From positions 15,727-79,726 of the forward strand of contig FR878232.1 of assembly GCA_000434335.1 (NCBI GenBank): a stretch of 64,000 nt of DNA, written 5' to 3'. Below the pieces are notes generated by a model. That model had not been told where the DNA came from, searched no databases, and saw only the letters and a program-made list of their open reading frames with translations. Within the stretch, counting starts at the first letter, position 1; every line of letters starts with the position of its first letter. This document shows positions 17,895 through 26,123 of the stretch, one piece after another. A program made the translations under genes and the position numbers. The DNA is from Clostridium sp. CAG:492. Lineage in GTDB: Bacteria > Bacillota > Clostridia > TANB77 > CAG-508.

Positions 17895-19160
17895 ATGAAT
17901 TATAATAAAAGTATAATTAAAAATGGAATTACATTTCACAAGGTAACAACAAATAAGTTTAAAACAAATTTATTTGCAATATTTTTAACTACACCAATTA
18001 CAAGGGAAACAGTAACAAAAAATGCTTTAATTAGTGCAGTTTTAAGACGAGGAACTAATAATATTTCAACACAAGAGGGTATATCAAAAGAGCTTGAAAA
18101 TATGTATGGAGCAAGTTTTGACTGTGGTATCGAAAAAAATGGAGATAACCAAATTTTAAAATTTTATATTGAATCAATTAACGACGAATTTTTACCAAAG
18201 CAAGAAAATTTAGCACAAAAATCTTTACAATTATTATCAGATATAGTTTTTAATCCTTATACAGAAAATGGAACTTTCAAAAAAGAATATGTAGATGGAG
18301 AAAAAAATACTTTAAAACAATTAATAGAAGGAAAAATTGATAACAAGACTAAATATGCTTTAGATAGATGCCTAGAAGAAATGTTCAAAAATGAGCCATA
18401 TGGATTATATAAATTTGGATACACAGAGGACCTAGAAAAAATTACAGAGCAAGATTTATATAATCAATACCAAAATTTAATATCAAATTGTAAAATAGAT
18501 GTGTTTGTATCTGGTTTCAATATAGAAAATTTAAACGAGAATGAAATTTTAGCTGATTTAAACGAAAGAACAGCAACATATATACCAACAGACATAAAAA
18601 CAGAAGACAAGCAAATAAATAAGCCAAAACAAATTACAGAAAAAATGAATATTACACAAGGCAAATTGATGATAGGATTAGATATAAATGATTTAAAGGA
18701 AGATGAGCAATATATCGCATCAATGTACAATGTAATATTAGGAGGAGGGGCAAATTCTAAACTATTCCAAAACGTAAGAGAAAAAGCGAGTTTAGCCTAC
18801 ACAGCAGGTTCTGGATATTTAAAAGCTAAAAGCATAATAATAATTAGATGCGGAATAGAAATTAAAAATTACGAAAAAGCTGTAGAAATAATAAAAGAAC
18901 AATTAAACCAAATGTTAACAGGTGATTTTTCAGAAGAAGATATAGAAAGCGCAAAACAACTAATATATGCATCAGTAAAAAGCATACCAGATACTCAAGA
19001 CGGGGAGCTAATGTACTACTTTGCTCAAGAGCTATCAAATAAATTTGTTAGTTTAGATGAATATATAACTAATATAAAGAAAGTGACAAAAGCGGAAATA
19101 TTAAAAATAGCACAAAAAATAAAAATAAATACAATATATTTCCTAACGGGCCAAGAATAA
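17895..19160 (+). CDS. ymfF: M16 peptidase-like protein YmfF (YfmF) type, inactive partner
   Basis: A 421-residue M16-family protein. The chosen ATG has AAAGGA about 10 bp upstream; the in-frame region further upstream looks non-coding. The N-terminal part lacks the zinc-binding HxxEH motif, as expected for the YmfF subgroup. It keeps the family pattern LISAVLRRGTNN and, in the second half, GGGANSKLFQNVREKASLAY. Such proteins pair with an active M16 partner, encoded next. The pair has been linked to EF-P modification in Bacillus (databases also write YfmF/YfmH); the direct substrate is unclear. It is a chromosomal housekeeping gene. Confidence 0.8.
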   Translation: MNYNKSIIKNGITFHKVTTNKFKTNLFAIFLTTPITRETVTKNALISAVLRRGTNNISTQEGISKELENMYGASFDCGIEKNGDNQILKFYIESINDEFLPKQENLAQKSLQLLSDIVFNPYTENGTFKKEYVDGEKNTLKQLIEGKIDNKTKYALDRCLEEMFKNEPYGLYKFGYTEDLEKITEQDLYNQYQNLISNCKIDVFVSGFNIENLNENEILADLNERTATYIPTDIKTEDKQINKPKQITEKMNITQGKLMIGLDINDLKEDEQYIASMYNVILGGGANSKLFQNVREKASLAYTAGSGYLKAKSIIIIRCGIEIKNYEKAVEIIKEQLNQMLTGDFSEEDIESAKQLIYASVKSIPDTQDGELMYYFAQELSNKFVSLDEYITNIKKVTKAEILKIAQKIKINTIYFLTGQE

Positions 19161-19288
19161 AAATTTAATTTAGTGACGGATTTTAAAGTTTATAGAATTT
19201 GAAAAATTAGTAAACTAGCAAATTTTAAAAAATTTGTAATTCACAAAATGCAAAATTTAGTAAATGAAAGGAGAACTTTTATAAAAGG

Positions 19289-20566
19289 ATGAAAATATTA
19301 GATTGTTTAAAAATAAAAGAAAAAGCATATATTGAAGACCTTGATAATGGACTAAAGGTTATTATTGTTCCCAAAAAGGAAAGTACCAAAAAATTTGTAA
19401 TATGGGGAACTAAATTTGGTTCAATTGATAATAAATTTATATTGCCAGAAACAGGTGAAGAAGTTACTGTTCCAGATGGCGTTGCACACTTTTTAGAGCA
19501 TAAAATGTTTGAGCAACCAAATGGAACAAACAGCCTAGATACAATGATGGCTTTAGGACTAGATGCAAATGCATATACAACAAATGACCATACTGCATAT
19601 TTATTTGAATGTAGTGAAGACGAAAATTTTTATAAAGGTTTAGATGAACTTATGGATTATGTTCAAAGTCCATATTATACAAATGAAAATGTTGAAAAAG
19701 AAAAAGGAATAATTGGCCAAGAAATAATGATGTATGACGATGACCCAGGATTTCAGTTATATTTAAATACTTTAAAATGCTTATATTCAAAATGTCCAAT
19801 TAGAATTGATATAGCTGGAAGTATTGATTCTATAGCACCAATAAATCCAGACATATTATACAAGTGTTATAATACATTTTATAATCCATCAAATATGGTG
19901 CTTGTTGTATGTGGAAATTTTGAACCACAAAATATTTTAGAAGAAATAAAAAAACGTTTAAAACCTTCTAAAAATATTGGAGAAATACACAGAATTTATG
20001 AAGAAGAGCCAAAAGAAATAAATGAAAAACATATGGAAAAATCAATGTCTGTAAGTATGCCAATTTTTATGATTGGTATAAAAGACAAAATTGTAAATCC
20101 ATCAGAGCGTGTAAGAAGACATATGGCTATTGAAGTTATTTTAAATTTACTCATAGGTAAAAGTTCTAATTTGTATAAGAAATTATATGAAGAGCAAATA
20201 TTACTAGGAGAAGCAGATTCTGAATATGAATTTTCAAATCAATATGCACATATATTAATAAGTGGACAGTCAAATAATCCACAATTGGTACAAAATATGT
20301 TGATAACTGAAATTGAAAAGTTAAAAAATAATGGTTTTGTGGCAGAAGATTTTGAAAGAATGAAACGAAAAATATATGGAGAATTTGTAACAGAGTTTAA
20401 TGATGTTGCAAGCATTTCCAGAATGTTTTTGGCAGATACCGTAAAACAAATTAATTCATTTGATTATGTAGATGAATATGACAATATTACAATGGAATAC
20501 GCAAAAGAGCTATTGAATGAAGTGTTTGTAGAAGATAAAATGGTATTGTCAGTAATTAAAAATTAA
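19289..20566 (+). CDS. ymfH: M16 zinc peptidase, YmfH (YfmH) type
   Basis: A 425-residue M16 metallopeptidase. The inverted zinc site HFLEH is intact (His67, Glu70, His71) within VAHFLEHKMFEQPNG. The downstream glutamate region with EKEKGIIGQEI is also typical. It is the active partner of the preceding YmfF-like protein, 128 bp downstream of it with its own AAAGGAG. Length is normal. It precedes lgt by about 40 bp and may be co-transcribed with it. The role in EF-P modification is taken from Bacillus and is not shown here. Confidence 0.85.
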   Translation: MKILDCLKIKEKAYIEDLDNGLKVIIVPKKESTKKFVIWGTKFGSIDNKFILPETGEEVTVPDGVAHFLEHKMFEQPNGTNSLDTMMALGLDANAYTTNDHTAYLFECSEDENFYKGLDELMDYVQSPYYTNENVEKEKGIIGQEIMMYDDDPGFQLYLNTLKCLYSKCPIRIDIAGSIDSIAPINPDILYKCYNTFYNPSNMVLVVCGNFEPQNILEEIKKRLKPSKNIGEIHRIYEEEPKEINEKHMEKSMSVSMPIFMIGIKDKIVNPSERVRRHMAIEVILNLLIGKSSNLYKKLYEEQILLGEADSEYEFSNQYAHILISGQSNNPQLVQNMLITEIEKLKNNGFVAEDFERMKRKIYGEFVTEFNDVASISRMFLADTVKQINSFDYVDEYDNITMEYAKELLNEVFVEDKMVLSVIKN

Positions 20567-20604
20567 GTTTTATAGAAAAATATAGTTTATAAAAGGTAAA
20601 AAAT

Positions 20605-21396
20605 ATGATTATAAAAACAGGATTTATTTCAAGAGTTGCCTTTACAATTGCAGGAATTGATATTTATTGGTATGCAGTTTTAATAGTTTCTGCAATTGTA
20701 ATTGGAATAATATGGTCACTATTAAAAAGTGGCAGATATAACATAAAATTTGATACAATTTTAGATTTATGCATATTTATGATTCCAATTTCAATTTTAT
20801 GTGCAAGAGCATATTACGTGATATTTAATTTAAATTATTACACAAATAATCCATTGGAAATATTAGATTTTAGAAATGGAGGACTTGCCATTTATGGAGG
20901 AATTATAGGTGCAGTTATAACGATAATTGTTTTTTGTAAAATTAAAAAAGTAAATATTTTAAATTTGACAGATTATATTGCACCAATAATTCCATTAGGA
21001 CAAGCAATTGGAAGATGGGGAAACTACATAAATATTGAGGCATATGGAATAGAAACAAATTTACCATTAAAAATGGAAATAATAGAAAATGGAGTTACAA
21101 AATATGTGCATCCAACATTTTTATATGAGTCAGTTGGAAATTTTATTTTATTTTTAATACTATTAAAAATGAGCAAAAATAGGAATTTTTCTGGACAAAT
21201 TACTCTTTTATATTTTATAGGGTATGCGTTTATTAGATTTTTTATAGAAGGTCTTAGAACAGATAGCTTAATGATTGGAAATATAAGAGCTTCACAATTG
21301 TTATCATTAATTATTTTTATAATTTGTACAGTAGTTTATATAGTAATTGCAAAAAATAAAAGAATTAAATTGAAAGAGCGAGAAAATGTAAAATAG
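20605..21396 (+). CDS. lgt: Prolipoprotein diacylglyceryl transferase
   Basis: A 263-residue polytopic membrane enzyme that moves diacylglycerol from phosphatidylglycerol onto the lipobox cysteine of prolipoproteins, the first step of lipoprotein maturation. Seven hydrophobic segments are visible. Signature stretches are RNGGLAIYGGIIGA (about 92-105) and GQAIGRWGNYIN (about 132-143), the latter holding the essential Arg and Asn of the family. HPTFLYES follows near 170. Length is normal. A long hairpin terminator follows. Confidence 0.95.
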   Translation: MIIKTGFISRVAFTIAGIDIYWYAVLIVSAIVIGIIWSLLKSGRYNIKFDTILDLCIFMIPISILCARAYYVIFNLNYYTNNPLEILDFRNGGLAIYGGIIGAVITIIVFCKIKKVNILNLTDYIAPIIPLGQAIGRWGNYINIEAYGIETNLPLKMEIIENGVTKYVHPTFLYESVGNFILFLILLKMSKNRNFSGQITLLYFIGYAFIRFFIEGLRTDSLMIGNIRASQLLSLIIFIICTVVYIVIAKNKRIKLKERENVK

Positions 21397-21421
21397 ATTA
21401 TAAATATTATTGGGTTAACTA

Positions 21422-21470
21422 AAAAATATACAATTAGTGCAAAATGCTTTGTACAAAATTGTATATTTTT
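21422..21470 (+). terminator. lgt: Terminator after lgt
   Basis: AAAAATATACAATT (21422-21435) pairs with AATTGTATATTTTT (21457-21470); the inner bases extend the stem. Confidence 0.75.
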
Positions 21471-21576
21471 TATTGTGAGCATTAAACGATAAAAGAATAA
21501 GAAAAATAAAGAAATCCTGCATCTTTACTTAATGAGTTTACATATAGCGGTATACAGAAATGCAAAAAATGTCATA

Positions 21577-21593
21577 TTTTGTCGTACGAAAAA
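21577..21593 (+). promoter_or_regulatory. Palindromic site upstream of the spo0E-like gene
   Basis: TTTTGTCGTACGAAAAA contains the 8-bp palindrome TCGTACGA and a one-mismatch Spo0A-box-like TGTCGTA. It sits about 35 bp before the -35. Candidate operator only. Confidence 0.3.
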
Positions 21594-21625
21594 TGCCTGA
21601 AAACGCAGTAAAATGAGAAGTTTTG

Positions 21626-21654
21626 TTGACTATTAAAATTTTATATGTTATTCT
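21626..21654 (+). promoter_or_regulatory. Promoter of the spo0E-like gene
   Basis: TTGACT (21626-21631), 17-bp spacer, TATTCT (21649-21654); the start codon is about 55 bp further on. Confidence 0.6.
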
Positions 21655-21709
21655 AAATATAGTATATACATAAAATAGCAAGCATCAAAGTAAGAAGGAG
21701 ATGGTTACT

Positions 21710-21862
21710 ATGTTACTAGATCAGATTTGTGAAGTTAGAAACAAGTTGAACAAAAGCATATTAACTGAAGATTTCAAGTGCACATATGAATTGAGTATAA
21801 AATTAGATGAGTTAATTGCAGCATATTATGAAGAACAAAAAATTTCAAATAAATGTATCTAA
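21710..21862 (+). CDS. Spo0E-like aspartyl-phosphate phosphatase (small)
   Basis: A 50-residue protein: two short helices with the Spo0E-family pattern, VRNKLNK in helix 1 and LSIKLDELIAAYY in helix 2. The S-x-x-LD-x-L-I core is the family signature. Spo0E proteins remove phosphate from Spo0A and delay sporulation. The ATG at 21710 lies 9 bp after AGAAGGAG; an in-frame ATG at 21701 directly abuts that site and is less likely. It is single-gene, with its own promoter and terminator. It implies that the Spo0A phosphorelay exists in this organism. Confidence 0.75.
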   Translation: MLLDQICEVRNKLNKSILTEDFKCTYELSIKLDELIAAYYEEQKISNKCI

Positions 21863-21896
21863 ATGAACAACAGATATAAATTTTATATAAAAAATT

Positions 21897-21919
21897 GGAA
21901 TGGCAACATTCCTTTTTTT
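21897..21919 (+). terminator. Terminator after the spo0E-like gene
   Basis: GGAATG-GCAA-CATTCC hairpin followed by seven T. Confidence 0.8.
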
Positions 21920-22076
21920 GTGGATAATAGTGGATTTTAAATCAGATAGACTTATGCTTTTTGTGATAATTTTGTGAGAATGTGGATTTTAATGTTAAAT
22001 CTATATACTGAAACAAATACTAAATGTAGATTTGTATTATTAAAGCTTAAAAAAATAAAATTTTACGAAAAAAGTA

Positions 22077-22105
22077 TTGACAAACATTACCTAAAATATT
22101 ATAAT
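22077..22105 (+). promoter_or_regulatory. Consensus promoter of tRNA-Leu
   Basis: TTGACA (22077-22082), 17-bp spacer, TATAAT (22100-22105), a perfect sigma-A match, with the tRNA beginning about 38 bp after. Confidence 0.85.
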
Positions 22106-22143
22106 AAGTCTTGTCGTAAGACAAATGCCAGTTTATAACAAAT

Positions 22144-22231
22144 GCAGATGTGGCGGAACTGGCAGACGCACAGGACTTAAAATCCTGCGGTTGAATAAAC
22201 CGTGCCGGTTCGATTCCGGCCATCTGCACCA
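22144..22231 (+). tRNA. tRNA-Leu (anticodon UAA)
   Basis: Acceptor strands GCAGATG and CATCTGC pair. The anticodon stem CAGGA/TCCTG encloses the loop CTTAAAA, giving UAA. A long variable arm (GCGGTTGAATAAACCGT), as in type II tRNAs, and a T-arm with GGTTCGATTCC are present. CCA is encoded. The 3' end is the integration site of the mobile element. Confidence 0.95.
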
Positions 22232-22232
22232 A
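22221..22232 (+). repeat. attL: 12-bp core at tRNA-Leu 3' end
   Basis: CATCTGCACCAA covers the tRNA 3' end and is repeated exactly at 30617-30628 (attR). Confidence 0.75.
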
Positions 22233-22233
22233 G

Positions 22234-22273
22234 AATACAGATTAGAAATCAAATTTCTAACCTGTATTTTTTT
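22234..22273 (+). terminator. Terminator directly after tRNA-Leu
   Basis: AATACAG-A-TTAGAAAT pairs with ATTTCTAA-C-CTGTATT (one mismatch), followed by a T run. It is inside the element, so it was probably brought by it. Confidence 0.8.
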
Positions 22274-22310
22274 GCGTGATTTCAAGAAAAAAGCTACATT
22301 TTATAGGTGC

Positions 22311-22327
22311 TTTGGAACTGTTCCAAA
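22311..22327. promoter_or_regulatory. Perfect palindromic operator before repA
   Basis: TTTGGAAC-T-GTTCCAAA, an 8-bp perfect inverted repeat, overlaps the -35 region of a promoter whose -10 is TATAAT at 22346-22351. It probably binds a repressor. Confidence 0.5.
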
Positions 22328-22345
22328 AAGTTCTAAAAAATGCCC

Positions 22346-22351
22346 TATAAT
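22346..22351 (+). promoter_or_regulatory. -10 element of the repA promoter
   Basis: TATAAT, with no good -35; the palindrome overlaps the -35 region. Confidence 0.45.
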
Positions 22352-22361
22352 GTATATAAAA

Positions 22362-22382
22362 TGTCGGGATTGCATGTCGGGA
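22362..22382 (+). repeat. Two direct copies of TGTCGGGA near the left end
   Basis: TGTCGGGA at 22362-22369 and 22375-22382. The same octamer occurs twice, inverted, near the right end (30539-30555). The layout fits integrase or Xis arm sites. Confidence 0.45.
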
Positions 22383-22465
22383 AAATTTTTAATCTTTGAT
22401 AATTCTATCAAATACTCCCTTTATTTATTATTAGTCCTATTCTGAGTATCAGAAAGGATATAGAA

Positions 22466-23033
22466 ATGGAATTTATACCATACAAAGCTCATGAATGTTT
22501 TGAACATTTATATTATCAAATACCAATGGAGTTATTCCTTAACAAAAATTATAAAGATAATTTAAATTCAGATAGCAAAATTCTTTATGGCTTTTTACTA
22601 AATAGACTAACATTATCAGCAAAAAATAATTGGGCTGATGAAGAAGGAAATGTTTTTCTAATATTTACTAGAAAAGAAGTACAAGAATTACTGGGTTTAT
22701 CTGATAAAACAGTTACAAAAGCTTTTAAGCAATTAAAGGATTGTAAATTAACATATGAGAAAAAGCAAGGCGCAAATAAACCTAATTTGATTTATGTTGG
22801 AAAGATAGAACATGATAAAAATCTTATACAACATTCGTAAAAATTACGAGTCCAAAATCGTAAAATCTACGGCTCACGACACGGAAAATTTACGACCAAA
22901 TTATAACAATAATAATTATAACAATAAAGTAAAAGGTAAAAATAGTTATTCAAATTATGAGCAAAGACATTATGATGATTTAAACTTCTTATATGCAAAT
23001 AATAATTTTGAAAATAATGATGAAACGGAGTGA
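22466..23033 (+). pseudogene. RepA_N replication initiator, frameshifted near its C-terminus
   Basis: The first 124 residues (22466-22840) form a RepA_N domain: IPMELFLNKNYKDNL, KILYGFLLNRLTLSAKNNW and a winged-helix part with TRKEVQELLGLSDKTVTKAF. RepA_N proteins start replication of Firmicute plasmids and mobile elements. The frame then stops after NLIQHS, while another frame (open from 22812) continues with NYESKIVKST...ENLRPNYNNNN...YDDLNFLYANN, which is how the tail of such proteins usually ends. A single-base indel near 22838 explains both. The DNA-binding part may still be made. AGAAAGGATATAG lies in front of the start. Confidence 0.7.
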
Positions 23034-23038
23034 TTTTA

Positions 23039-23401
23039 ATGAATTTAGAATATATAAAATATGGAGATTATAATTTACCTAATATATCAGTTCCTGAAGA
23101 AAGTAATGAAACAAAAGGAAAACATTTTGGTAAATATGGATTATTAAGATTAACATTTTTGAAAGAGAATAGACAAGTTTTATACCAAGAATTATTACTT
23201 AATAATAAATTACACGAGCATTTAGTAAAAACAGATGAAGAAACAAATATAAAAGTAAATAACTTAATAAAAGAACTTGCAGAGCAAGAAAATGTTGACG
23301 AGAATTTAAAAGCAACTAACCAATTAGAATGGGTTCAAAAAATGAACAACATTAAAAATCGTGCAGAAGAAATAGTATTTAATGAGCTAATTTATGTATA
23401 A
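23039..23401 (+). CDS. TnpV-like transposon-encoded protein
   Basis: A 120-residue small helical protein. The start is the ATG 8 bp after ACGGAG; an in-frame GTG at 23030 is less likely. It shows the TnpV pattern with GKYGLLRLTFLKENRQVLYQ near the N-terminus and a WVQKMNNIKNRAEEIVFNELIY end. Proteins of this kind are common in Clostridia mobilizable elements next to RepA_N and MobC; their function is unknown. It is compact, complete and probably co-transcribed with repA. Confidence 0.7.
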   Translation: MNLEYIKYGDYNLPNISVPEESNETKGKHFGKYGLLRLTFLKENRQVLYQELLLNNKLHEHLVKTDEETNIKVNNLIKELAEQENVDENLKATNQLEWVQKMNNIKNRAEEIVFNELIYV

Positions 23402-23543
23402 ATATCTCTGACGATATTTTGAAAGCAAGCGTCGCATTTATACTCCCGTACAAATACAGCTTGTCAGTTTTGAAACAAAAATGATTAATGGGGAAATTCT
23501 TCCCCAAACCCCTTTATTTTTTTAAGAAAGGAGTGCAAATTTT
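23402..23543 (+). other. Candidate oriT region upstream of mobC
   Basis: This 140-bp gap directly before the MobC and relaxase genes is more GC-rich than its surroundings. It holds CAAGC (23426) facing GCTTG (23459) and a GGGGAA-ATTC-TTCCCC hairpin (23490-23505). Position and inverted repeats fit an origin of transfer, but no nic motif was recognised. Confidence 0.35.
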
Positions 23544-23867
23544 ATGAGAAAAAGAAATATAAAAAAACAAATATGGATAAATTTTCAAGAAGATAATTTA
23601 CTAAAAAAGAAATCAAAAGAAAGTGGATTAAGTGAATCTGAATTTATAAGAAGTTTAGTAAGAGGTTATAGAATAAAAGCACAACCTACTGAAGAAATAA
23701 AATCTTTTCAAAGAGAGTTATATGGAATAGCGAATAATATAAATCAAATTGCAAGAATTGCAAATTCAAGATTAAGTGTTTCACACGATGATTATTCATA
23801 TATTTCAAAAGAGCTTTCTGATTTTATTTTGAGATTTGAAAAAGAACTTTATTCAAGACAAAAATAA
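23544..23867 (+). CDS. mobC: MobC-like relaxosome accessory protein
   Basis: A 107-residue protein: a short N-terminal DNA-binding part (RKRNIKKQIWINFQEDNLLKK), a SGLSESEFIRSLVRGY helix pair of ribbon-helix-helix type, and a C-terminal helix with the MobC signature around LYGIANNINQIARIANS. MobC helps the relaxase open oriT. AAGAAAGGAG precedes the start, and the relaxase gene follows 14 bp later, as is usual for mobilizable elements. Confidence 0.85.
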   Translation: MRKRNIKKQIWINFQEDNLLKKKSKESGLSESEFIRSLVRGYRIKAQPTEEIKSFQRELYGIANNINQIARIANSRLSVSHDDYSYISKELSDFILRFEKELYSRQK

Positions 23868-23881
23868 GGAGGCTTGCTGCT

Positions 23882-25180
23882 ATGGCTATTATAAAATATA
23901 AAGTTATACAAAAGAATTTAGAAGCTGTAATAAACTATGCCAAAAATGGAGATAAAATAGAAAAAGGGATACTTGTATGTGGCATAAATTGTTTGCCAGA
24001 TACAGCATATTTCCAAATGATGCTCACAAAAAAGACATTTCATAAAGAAGATGGAAGGCTAGGTTATCATATAATTCAATCATTTAATGGAAAAGAGGTA
24101 TCTCCTGAAAAATGTAATAGCATAGGTGTTGAATTTGCCAAAAGTCTATTTGGAGATAAATATCAGGTTTTAGTATGTACTCATATAGATAAAGAAAATG
24201 TCCATAATCATATCGTGCTAAATTCAGTTTCTTTTGTAGATGGGCTTAAATACCACAATTCTAATGCAGAACTTGCTTTTTTAAGAGAAACAAGTGATGA
24301 TTTATGTAGAAAGTATGGTTTATATGTTATTGAAAGTGAAAAAGCTGATAAAGAAAATGCTATTGCTAGAAATAGAACAAATAATTATAATCGCAATAGT
24401 GGCAAAATGGAGCTAATAAAAAACGATATTGATGAGGCAATAAAGAATGCTAAAAAATATAAAGACTTTATTGATAACTTGGCTTATAAAGGCTATTATG
24501 TTAAAAAAAACAATAATGTAATATCTGTATCAACTCCATATTTTAATAGAAATATAAGACTTTCAAGAGCCTTTGGAGAAGATTATACCTTTGAAAATAT
24601 TAAAAATAGAATTTATTATAGAGATTATCAATTTAAAGAAGATAAAGTATATAAAATTAGAATATATGAAGGTGTTAAAATTAATTCTGAATTATTAAAA
24701 ATATCACCATTTTATAGATTATATGTGCATTTCTTATATATTTTAGGAAAATTACCACCTAAAATACGTTATGAAGAAAGAACACCAGAATATTACAGAG
24801 AAATAAATAAATTTAATAAGCTATGTGATGAGCTAAATATGATTAGTGATTATAGCTTAACATCAATTACAGATATTCAAAATTTAAGGATTAAATATCT
24901 TGAAGAAATTTCACCTTTAAAAGCTCAAAGAGAAAAATATAGAAAATTATATAATATAACCCAAAATGATGCCGATAAAACGATTCTCAAAGCAAAAATT
25001 AATCATTTAACTGAAGATATTGATAGATTGAATTCTAAAATACAAACTTGCAGAAGAATTATTACTAAATTTGAAAAAGGAGAAAAAGAAGATTGGCTAA
25101 TTCAGAAAAGATTTGAAAATAATAAGGAAATAAGTGAAAAAGAGATTTTGAAAAATAAAGATAATAGAAGAATAAGATAG
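23882..25180 (+). CDS. MobP-type relaxase (Relaxase/VirD2 family)
   Basis: A 432-residue conjugative relaxase. The metal-binding motif THIDKENVHNHIVLNS (about residues 100-115) is intact with its two clustered histidines, and an upstream HIIQSF motif is present. A Tyr early in the protein (YKVIQKN or INYAKNG region) is the probable DNA-linking residue. The last 150 residues are a charged helical tail. It nicks oriT and pilots the strand into a helper T4SS. AGGAGG precedes the start. The protein appears full length. Confidence 0.85.
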   Translation: MAIIKYKVIQKNLEAVINYAKNGDKIEKGILVCGINCLPDTAYFQMMLTKKTFHKEDGRLGYHIIQSFNGKEVSPEKCNSIGVEFAKSLFGDKYQVLVCTHIDKENVHNHIVLNSVSFVDGLKYHNSNAELAFLRETSDDLCRKYGLYVIESEKADKENAIARNRTNNYNRNSGKMELIKNDIDEAIKNAKKYKDFIDNLAYKGYYVKKNNNVISVSTPYFNRNIRLSRAFGEDYTFENIKNRIYYRDYQFKEDKVYKIRIYEGVKINSELLKISPFYRLYVHFLYILGKLPPKIRYEERTPEYYREINKFNKLCDELNMISDYSLTSITDIQNLRIKYLEEISPLKAQREKYRKLYNITQNDADKTILKAKINHLTEDIDRLNSKIQTCRRIITKFEKGEKEDWLIQKRFENNKEISEKEILKNKDNRRIR

Positions 25181-25189
25181 CGATTAAAT

Positions 25190-25218
25190 TTGCAATATTA
25201 TGTAAAATATGGTATAAT
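25190..25218 (+). promoter_or_regulatory. Promoter of the GC-rich cargo gene
   Basis: TTGCAA (25190-25195), 17-bp spacer, TATAAT (25213-25218). The leader to the start codon is about 80 nt. Confidence 0.75.
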
Positions 25219-25300
25219 AAAAATTAGATACCGAATGGTATTATAAAAAATAAATGGGCTATTTCAAGCCAAGTCCTATATGGGCGGAAAGGTTTTTATT

Positions 25301-25717
25301 ATGAAGATTAACAACAACTCTGCACTCTACACCAACTGTGTCTTCCTGGGTGGCACTTGTGCCAATTCTACCTGGAGAACCGATCTCATCAGCAAACTCA
25401 AGGACTCTGTTCCTTACTTCGACCCTCAGGTTCCTGACTGGACTCCTGAAGATGCCGAGCGTGAGGATGCATGCAAGCCCGTTGCTGGTATCAATGTTTT
25501 CGTCATCACTGGCGATGCACTCGGTACCTACTCTGGTTTCGAAATCTGTGAGGAAGCTCACCGTGCTCCTGAAAAGTTGGTTTTCGCCACTGTTGGTGAA
25601 TTGCCTGAAAATCAGGTCAAGGGCATTGGAAAGATTAAGAAAGCTCTGATTGCAAAGGGATGCCGTGTTTGTGAGACTCTTGACGAGATCGCTGAAATTA
25701 TCAACCAGGCATATTAA
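25301..25717 (+). CDS. Nucleoside 2-deoxyribosyltransferase-like protein, GC-rich cargo
   Basis: A 138-residue protein. The start is the ATG after GGCGGAAAGG; the upstream in-frame part overlaps that site. It has the pattern of the small nucleoside-deoxyribosyltransferase-like family: VFLGGTCANSTWR at the start, then FDPQVPDW, then a NVFVITGDALGTYSGFEICE segment with the conserved Glu. Canonical enzymes swap bases on deoxyribose; members of this subgroup are often annotated from mobile elements and their substrate is unknown. The gene is about half G+C with C-ending codons, unlike all neighbours, and has its own promoter and terminator. It looks like a separately acquired cassette. Confidence 0.75.
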   Translation: MKINNNSALYTNCVFLGGTCANSTWRTDLISKLKDSVPYFDPQVPDWTPEDAEREDACKPVAGINVFVITGDALGTYSGFEICEEAHRAPEKLVFATVGELPENQVKGIGKIKKALIAKGCRVCETLDEIAEIINQAY

Positions 25718-25769
25718 TCCCAGTAAAAACAAGGTATTTGGTAGCTAGAACTCTTACAGCCTTATACCT

Positions 25770-25804
25770 CCACCGAATATTCAAGTATTCGGTGGTTTCT
25801 TTTT
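25770..25804. terminator. Terminator between cargo gene and cutA-like gene
   Basis: CCACCGAATA (25770-25779) pairs with TATTCGGTGG (25786-25795), then TTTCTTTTT. Convergent genes meet here. Confidence 0.9.
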
Positions 25805-26123
25805 ATTTTAGATTATTTTGATCAATCCAATGCAAAAATTCCATATTTCCACCTTTAATTTCATAATACGAAATTTCAGCTATTTCATAATCATGTATTT
25901 TCTTGATTTCATTTTCTATTTCAGTAAATAAGCTTTCTTTTGTTCTAAATTCTAATTTATATTCATCGCATTCTTCTAATTCATTATTCCACCAATATTT
26001 GGAATGAACTTTAGAAAGTTGACATCCAGCTACTAATCTTTTTTCTAGTAATGTATCTACAATTTTATTTGCTATTTCTTCCTTATCACAAAATGTTGTT
26101 ACAATTATATATTCATTTAGCAT
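25803..26123 (-). CDS. cutA: CutA-like divalent-ion tolerance protein
   Basis: A 106-residue protein with the CutA1 fold pattern: YIIVTTFCDKEEIANKIVDTLLEKRLVAGCQ at the start (core LVAGCQ), then KYWWNNELEECDEYKLEFRT, then HDYEIAEISYYEIKGG. CutA forms trimers related to PII proteins; roles in metal tolerance are known in enterobacteria but unclear elsewhere. It is the last gene of a leftward cargo operon and overlaps the preceding small ORF. It is unusual as cargo on a mobilizable element. Confidence 0.85.
   Translation of the reverse strand: MLNEYIIVTTFCDKEEIANKIVDTLLEKRLVAGCQLSKVHSKYWWNNELEECDEYKLEFRTKESLFTEIENEIKKIHDYEIAEISYYEIKGGNMEFLHWIDQNNLK

Noticed and set aside
19161..19288. Repeated AAATTT words between ymfF and ymfH as a regulatory element
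   Set aside because: They look like ordinary AT-rich sequence; pairing is weak and no T run or operator symmetry stands out.
22125..22445. Open frame running across tRNA-Leu on the plus strand, and one on the minus strand at 22047-22232
   Set aside because: They overlap the tRNA and its terminator; products have no sensible domain.
25259..25732. Antisense open frame opposite the GC-rich cargo gene
   Set aside because: The plus-strand frame has promoter, RBS, terminator and a recognised family; the antisense frame is a shadow of its GC-rich codons.
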